From Clostridia bacterium (GTDB lineage Bacteria > Bacillota > Clostridia > Christensenellales > Aristaeellaceae): a stretch of 64,000 nt of DNA. Every line of letters begins with the position of its first letter. Positions within the stretch are counted from its first letter, which is position 1. The notes below the pieces were generated by a model. That model ran no database searches. It worked only from the letters and a program-made list of their open reading frames with translations, and was not told the origin of the DNA. Positions 59,365-64,000 of the stretch are shown piece after piece. Both the position numbers and the translations under genes were made by a program. Location of the stretch: positions 1 to 64,000 of the forward strand of contig JAFYVB010000030.1 in assembly GCA_017549335.1 (NCBI GenBank). The letters run 5' to 3'.

Positions 59365-59388
59365 AGCGCGCCGAAAGGCGCGCTTTTT
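59365..59388 (+). terminator. Intrinsic terminator
   Basis: An 8-bp stem AGCGCGCC (59365-59372) with its complement (59377-59384), GAAA tetraloop and five T. Confidence 0.92.
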
Positions 59389-59456
59389 CGTTGCAAATAA
59401 ATATCGGAATGAATGAGCATGATGGGACACATAATAGGGGTAAAAGGAGTGATAAG

Positions 59457-60715
59457 ATGAATCCCTTTATCCTGAAGCCTCAAAACAGTGAAAAGAATCT
59501 TTTGCTGCTGGAATGGCGCAAGCTTTGGCCTCGCCCGTATGATAAGCATACCGTGGATCCCTATACCCGCACACGGGTCATCCTGATGAACGGCACGGAG
59601 TTTGAAAACGTGTCGTTCAGCCATCAGATGAACAGGCAGCATGATAACAATGAACTGCGGCGGCAGCTGGCGCTTTTGCGCAGAAGCGAACAACAGCAGC
59701 AAAAGCTGATTTCCCATTTGAAGCCCCCGGAGGAAACGCTGCTGGAGCATACCATCGGCTATGAGCAGCTGGCGGTGGATCTGACGGCGCAGTTGGCCAA
59801 GCGCGTGAGCGATCCGGCCCTTAAAAATGCGCTGGATTTTGCGCTGCTGGAGGATTTTGATCATCTGTACCGTTATGCGGATCTGCTGGAAATGGAAAGC
59901 GGCGTAAAGGCGGAGAATCTGGTGGGCCGCTATACCGAGATCATGCCGGGCAGACCCACCATCGCCCATCACCGCCATCCCTTTGACAGCGTGCGCCATG
60001 CCATGAAGAATCCCGCGCCGCCTGCGTTTGATATGCTGGCGGCCAATATCATCACAGCCGCTGAGCAGCAGACCATGAATTATTACATGAATGTGGCGGC
60101 GGCCTATCCGGACGTGCGCGGAAAGAAGCTGTATCAGGAGATCGGCATGATCGAAGAGCAGCACGTGACCCATTACGGCAGCCTGCTCAATCCCTGCCTG
60201 ACGTGGCTTGAAAACCTGCTGGTGCATCAGTATACCGAGTGCTATCTCTATTACAGCTGTCATGCGTTGGAAACGGATGCTTCTATCCGCGACCTCTGGG
60301 GCTTTATGCTGGAACAGGAGATCGTTCATCTGCACATCGCCTGCGAGCTTCTGAAAAAATACGAGGGCAAGGAGTGGCAGCAGGTGATTCCCGGCGGCGA
60401 GTTCCCCGCGCCCCTGCGTCTTGAAAGCAATATTCCCTACGTCCGCGACGTGCTGGCGCACACCGTGCAGAACACCGCACTGCGGGAAAACTATGTCAAT
60501 GTATGCACGCTGCCTGAAAATGCGATTTCTTTATCTATCAGGATATTGTCAGCCCAAAGACCGAGGACGTGCTCAGTCATCGGGTGATCGAGGATTATAT
60601 CCGGCAAAAAGGCAGGGATTACCGCTTTGAAACGGCGGAGAATCCCATTGATCAGCTGCGCGACAGAACAAAGGATAATACGCAGGTCGGACGCTGCTGC
60701 TGTACAAACAAATAA
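59457..60715 (+). pseudogene. Ferritin-like diiron protein, frameshifted near the C terminus
   Basis: It reads from the ATG at 59457 (AAAGGAG upstream) to TGA at 60585-60587 in frame 0, giving 376 residues. Diiron-type helices are visible: LLEDFDHLYRYADLLEME, IGMIEEQHVTHYGSLL and LEQEIVHLHIACELL. After about 60521 (LPENA) the frame-0 tail becomes implausible, while the -1 frame continues DFFIYQDIVSPKTEDVLSHR to a TAA at 60715, just before the terminator. One base appears missing near GAAAATGCG (60516-60524). This may be a true lesion, a sequencing error, or, less likely, recoding. The upstream 375 residues are intact. Confidence 0.75.
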
Positions 60716-60718
60716 AGA

Positions 60719-60745
60719 AAAGCGCACCGCGGGGTGCGCTTTTTT
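60719..60745. terminator. Intrinsic terminator
   Basis: GCGCACC (60722-60728) with GGTGCGC (60733-60739), GCGG loop, A-rich and T-rich flanks on each side, so it works in both directions. Confidence 0.85.
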
Positions 60746-60962
60746 ATGGGAAAAGACGGAGGCTGAAACGGTGGACAAGCCTTTTGAGCATCCATGTGAG
60801 GAGGACGAAAACCGCTGTGATCAAGCTGTTGATGCGAAGCTCTGCCGCTTGTGCGGCGCATGGGCCGGGACAATTGAAAACGGTATGCAGCGCATAGCCT
60901 GTATAGCCGGCGCATAGGGAAAAGATCAGCCCGGAAAGAAAGCGAATGACTTTGCAAAACAT
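60744..60962 (-). CDS. Small two-span membrane protein (uncertain)
   Basis: 72 residues starting MFCKVIRFLSGLIFSLCAGY and ending in a basic stretch (LKRLVHRFSLRLFP). Two membrane segments are plausible (about residues 5-25 and 45-62), and AAGGCGG lies 6 nt before the ATG. The stop abuts the bidirectional terminator. A competing plus-strand reading exists (GTG at about 60771 after GGAGG, 48 residues with CRLCG). I favour the minus reading for its hydrophobic pattern, but neither is certain. Confidence 0.4.
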   Translation of the reverse strand: MFCKVIRFLSGLIFSLCAGYTGYALHTVFNCPGPCAAQAAELRINSLITAVFVLLTWMLKRLVHRFSLRLFP

Positions 60963-61060
60963 GAAAAACCGCCTTGTTTTTTAAAAAATGCGTTCATCGC
61001 ATTCATCACAATATGACGGTTCCCCGCCAACGGTTTATCCTTTCTTTTGGAAATTAAAAA

Positions 61061-61089
61061 TTGATTGTTCAGGCCAACCGTGATATAAT
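61061..61089 (+). promoter_or_regulatory. Promoter of the ABC exporter operon
   Basis: -35 TTGATT (61061-61066), 17-nt spacer, -10 TATAAT (61084-61089) with extended TGA. The rest of 60963-61131 is AT-rich and holds no gene I can support. Confidence 0.85.
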
Positions 61090-61131
61090 GTAAATTTGTA
61101 CGGAATGATTATCACGAAAGGAAGATGAAAC

Positions 61132-62913
61132 GTGATATTTGGCAAATATGTGAACGGATATTATAAAAAATACGCACTCAGGCTGCTCTTCGGCCTGGCG
61201 GCGCTGCTGATGGTGGACTATCTGCAGCTGATCGTTCCCAATCTATACCAGATGGTCATCAACGGCATCAATGACGGTCAGGTTATGAAAAACGGCCGGA
61301 TGTATGTGTTTGATATGGACTTTTTGCTGGACCATATTTGTATGCCCATGGTCGGTATCATCCTATGCATGGTGATCGGCCGTTTCCTGTGGCGCATCTG
61401 CTTTTTCGGCGCAGGCATCCGCGTGGAAAACGATATCCGCAACCGTATGTTCAGCCATTGCAAGGATCTTTCCCATCAATATTATCAGGTGAACAAGGTA
61501 GGCAACATGATGAGCCTGTTCACCAATGATCTGGAAACGGTGCAGGAATGCTTCTCCCACGGCCTTTTGATGCTGCTGGATGCGCTGTTCCTGGGCGTTT
61601 TGTCGGTAATGAAAATGTTCCGCATGGATCCGCTTTTGTGCGGGCTGTCGCTGATCCCCATGGCCTGTTTGCTGGCGGCGGCAACCATCATCGGCAAGTA
61701 TATGATGAAAAAATGGGACGTGCGTCAGGCGGCTTTTTCAAAGCTCAGCGACTTTTCCCAGGAAAGCTTTTCGGGCATTGCCGTGGTAAAAGCCTTTGTC
61801 AAGGAAGGCAAGGAACTGATGGCTTTCAAAAAGCTGAGCCACGAAAACGAAAAGGCCAATGTCGATTACACCCGTTCCTCCGTGCTGCTGCGAATCGTGG
61901 TAACGCTGTTTGTGGAATCGGTCATCTGCGTTATTCTCGGCTACGGCGGTTACCTTGTGCATAAGGGTGCGTTCAACGCCGGTCAGCTGATGGAATTCAT
62001 CGGCTATTTCACCTCCGTTGTATGGCCCATCATGGCGGTCTCGGAGCTGATCGATATGACCTCCCGCGGCAAGGCTTCCCTGAACCGCATCAGCGAGTTG
62101 CTGGACGCCAAGCAGGATGTAAAGGACAACGACGGCGTGCGTTCCCTTGAAAACATTCGCGGCGATATTTCTTTCCGTCATCTTTCTTTCCGCTATCCGG
62201 ACGGGGAGTTTGATGCTCTCCGTGATATTACCTTCGATATCAAGGCAGGGGAGAACGTGGGCCTTGTGGGCAAGACGGGCTCGGGCAAAACTACGTTGGT
62301 TGACCTGATCCTGCGTACGTACAATGTGCCTGACGGAACGGTATTCATTGACGGACACGACGTCAATACCGTTCCCATCCGCGACGTGCGCGCCGCCTGC
62401 GCCTATGTGCCGCAGGATAACTTCCTGTTCAGCGATACCATCGCCAACAATATCTCCTTCGGCGTGGACGAGTATGACAGCGAAGCGATTGTAAACGCCG
62501 CTGATCTGGCTGATGTGGACAGCAATATTCGTGAATTTACCGACGGCTATGGCACCTTCATGGGGGAACGCGGCGTCACCGTTTCGGGCGGACAGAAACA
62601 GCGCATTTCCATTGCCCGCGCGCTGATGAAAAACGCGCCTATTCTCATTCTGGATGACTCGGTATCGGCTGTTGATACCAAAACCGAAAAGCGCATCCTT
62701 GAAAACCTGCGCAAAACACGGCAGGGACGTACCACCATCCTGATTGCTCACCGCATTTCCACCATTGAAAAGATGGATAAGATCCTCTTTATCGATGACG
62801 GACGGCTGCTTGCTGTGGGTTCCCACGGTGAGCTGTATGCATCCTGCGAAGAATACCGTAAGATGGTTGATCTGCAGAAGCTGGAGGAAGAGGGGGTGCA
62901 GGAGAATGCGTAA
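61132..62913 (+). CDS. Type IV ABC exporter subunit with degenerate ATP site
   Basis: 593 residues from a GTG at 61132 after AAAGGAAG. Six membrane segments in the first 320 residues (with coupling helix SHQYYQVNKVGNMMSL) precede an ATPase domain with Walker A VGKTGSGKTTL, the Q-loop, signature VSGGQKQRISIARAL and Walker B ILILDDS. The catalytic Glu after Walker B is Asp, which marks the degenerate partner of heterodimeric exporters such as BmrCD or TM287/288. Its partner follows with an 8-nt overlap. Substrate unknown, probably a drug or lipid. Confidence 0.93.
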   Translation: MIFGKYVNGYYKKYALRLLFGLAALLMVDYLQLIVPNLYQMVINGINDGQVMKNGRMYVFDMDFLLDHICMPMVGIILCMVIGRFLWRICFFGAGIRVENDIRNRMFSHCKDLSHQYYQVNKVGNMMSLFTNDLETVQECFSHGLLMLLDALFLGVLSVMKMFRMDPLLCGLSLIPMACLLAAATIIGKYMMKKWDVRQAAFSKLSDFSQESFSGIAVVKAFVKEGKELMAFKKLSHENEKANVDYTRSSVLLRIVVTLFVESVICVILGYGGYLVHKGAFNAGQLMEFIGYFTSVVWPIMAVSELIDMTSRGKASLNRISELLDAKQDVKDNDGVRSLENIRGDISFRHLSFRYPDGEFDALRDITFDIKAGENVGLVGKTGSGKTTLVDLILRTYNVPDGTVFIDGHDVNTVPIRDVRAACAYVPQDNFLFSDTIANNISFGVDEYDSEAIVNAADLADVDSNIREFTDGYGTFMGERGVTVSGGQKQRISIARALMKNAPILILDDSVSAVDTKTEKRILENLRKTRQGRTTILIAHRISTIEKMDKILFIDDGRLLAVGSHGELYASCEEYRKMVDLQKLEEEGVQENA

Positions 62914-64000
62914 TTATCTGCCCGTTCTCATTGTCGGCGCCATCATCGGCACCTTTACCACCGTGTTTCTCATCGCCTATCTGAAGATTCGTAAACAAAA
63001 GGAAGCCATCGGTTTTGACCGCTATATGTCCGACGGCGAGATCATTCGCCGTCTGGTGCAGTATATCAAGCCCTATCGGAAGAATTTTGCGCTGGTACTT
63101 GGCATTATGCTTCTGTCCATTTCCTATGATCTGCTTTCGCCCATGATCGTGGGCCGGATCGAGGAAATGATCAAGAATGACTTTGCCATGAAGGATCTGC
63201 TGATGGGTGTACTGTTGTATGCCGGCGTACTGCTGGTATCGGTGACGGGTACCTATTTCCAGTCCATCATCCTGCAGAAAACGGGTCAGAAGATTCTGTC
63301 CTCCGTGCGTCAGGATGTGTTCAGCCACATTGAAAGTCTGTCCCATGAACAGCTTAATCAGATTCCTGTGGGCAAGCTGGTTACCCGCGTGACCAACGAT
63401 ACCAACTCCCTGTCCATGACCTTCACCAACGTCCTGGTGCAGATGGTCAAGAATACCTTTGTCATAGCGGGCGTGCTGGTGGCAATGCTGCTGCTCAATT
63501 ACCAGCTAACGCTGATGGTTTTGTGTTTTGTGCCCTTTGTGGTGCTGTTCACTTTCATTTTCCGAAAGTTTGCCCGCAAGGTGTACCGCCGCGTCAAGGA
63601 CTGCACCACGGATATCAATACCTACCTGTCCGAAAACCTTTCCGGCATCAAGATCACCCAGATCTTTAACCGTGAAGAGCGCAAAATGGAGGAATTCCGC
63701 GCAAAGAGCGAAGAACTCAAGCGTGCCAAGCAGAATCAGATCTTCGTTTTCGGCATTTTCCGCCCGATGATCTATATGCTTAATATTTCTTCCGTCATGT
63801 GTCTTTTGTACCTTGGCGGCAAGGGGTATATTGAAAATACCACCTTCATGGGTCAGGCATTGACCAGCGGTACGTTGGTATCTTTCTATATGTACATTTC
63901 CCGCTTCTACAATCCCATTCAGACGCTGGCGGAGCAGTTCAACGCTCTGCAGGCTGCTTTTGCCTCTGCCGAAAAGATTTTCACCATTCTGGATATGAAG
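62906..64000 (+). CDS. Type IV ABC exporter partner subunit (partial, 3' end off window)
   Basis: The frame is open from the ATG at 62906 to the right edge (365 codons). A cytoplasmic/membrane N-terminal extension of about 45 residues with an additional span (LPVLIVGAIIGTFTTVFLIAYL) precedes the six-span exporter domain. Coupling-helix sequence SHEQLNQIPVGKLVTRVTNDT is present. The ATPase domain lies beyond the window, so the catalytic site could not be checked. It overlaps the first subunit gene by 8 nt and has AGGAG upstream. With it, it should form a heterodimer. Confidence 0.9.
   Translation, partial: MRNYLPVLIVGAIIGTFTTVFLIAYLKIRKQKEAIGFDRYMSDGEIIRRLVQYIKPYRKNFALVLGIMLLSISYDLLSPMIVGRIEEMIKNDFAMKDLLMGVLLYAGVLLVSVTGTYFQSIILQKTGQKILSSVRQDVFSHIESLSHEQLNQIPVGKLVTRVTNDTNSLSMTFTNVLVQMVKNTFVIAGVLVAMLLLNYQLTLMVLCFVPFVVLFTFIFRKFARKVYRRVKDCTTDINTYLSENLSGIKITQIFNREERKMEEFRAKSEELKRAKQNQIFVFGIFRPMIYMLNISSVMCLLYLGGKGYIENTTFMGQALTSGTLVSFYMYISRFYNPIQTLAEQFNALQAAFASAEKIFTILDMK

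Noticed and set aside
60975-61000. Weak terminator-like hairpin AATGCG/CGCATT with T-rich tail on the minus strand
   Set aside because: The stem is only 6 bp, with no gene ending nearby on that strand.
1-64000. tRNA, rRNA, CRISPR arrays, insertion sequences and prophage
   Set aside because: No TTCGA-loop cloverleafs, rRNA-like blocks, regularly spaced repeats, transposases or integrases were seen on reading both strands.

Overview
The window looks like a chromosomal segment from a Gram-positive, meso-diaminopimelate-type member of the Bacillota, probably an uncultured or gut-associated Clostridia lineage. The grounds are the DapL/DapF lysine-DAP branch, a MurE with the DAP-selecting DNPR motif, a mraZ-to-ftsZ division cluster, single-chain glycyl-tRNA synthetase, an alaS T-box leader, a preQ1-I riboswitch, strong AGGAGG-type ribosome sites and sigma-A promoters that often carry an extended TGn -10. 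The species cannot be named from the sequence alone. No rRNA, tRNA, CRISPR array, prophage or insertion sequence was seen.

Layout. 1-2180 (minus): the N-terminal part of a secreted, repeat-rich surface protein that runs off the left edge, driven by a promoter whose spacer is largely a poly-A tract, and a small DUF1540 Cys protein. 2250-8800: queT behind a preQ1-I riboswitch, a zinc-ribbon membrane protein, galE, an ECF sigma factor with a membrane DUF4349/zinc-finger anti-sigma partner, an HTH regulator fused to a superoxide-reductase-like domain, a phosphoesterase and a glutamine-amidotransferase-like hydrolase. 8880-15100: argS, dapF, dapL, an M24 peptidase, efp and an acidic CD1247-like zinc protein. 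15100-18040: esterase, CAP-domain protein, and a zinc-ribbon/calcium-motif protein paired with a metallophosphoesterase.

18420-31880 is the division and cell-wall (dcw) cluster: mraZ, ftsL-like, PASTA PBP, murE, mraY, murD, ftsW, murA, ftsQ, ftsA, ftsZ. It lacks rsmH, murG, murB and murC. 31900-35640: an inorganic pyrophosphatase overlapping a double-Nudix protein, then alaS (minus, T-box regulated, lacking the C-Ala domain). 35720-38840: an AT-richer MBOAT/AlgJ-type O-acetylation pair. 38850-50550: an inactive rhomboid-like protein, glyS, an SGNH hydrolase, a GNAT acetyltransferase, a type I phosphodiesterase, a CotH-family secreted protein, an ABC-F ATPase, an M55 aminopeptidase, a DUF378 protein and a PLP aminotransferase.

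50650-54570 is a replication-origin neighbourhood: dnaA (leftward), an intergenic region with three consensus DnaA boxes and an AT-rich stretch, then rightward an unknown gene, parA and parB. To the right follow uppP, a patatin-like phospholipase, an M20 amidohydrolase, a DUF2238-like membrane protein, an AI-2E-family permease, a frameshifted ferritin-like gene and a heterodimeric ABC exporter whose second gene runs off the right edge.

The signals most worth following are the poly-A spacer promoter of the surface protein, the 17-bp stem that buries the ribosome site of the aminotransferase downstream of dnaA, the unknown origin-adjacent gene, the HTH-superoxide-reductase fusion, and the AlaRS that ends after its editing domain.
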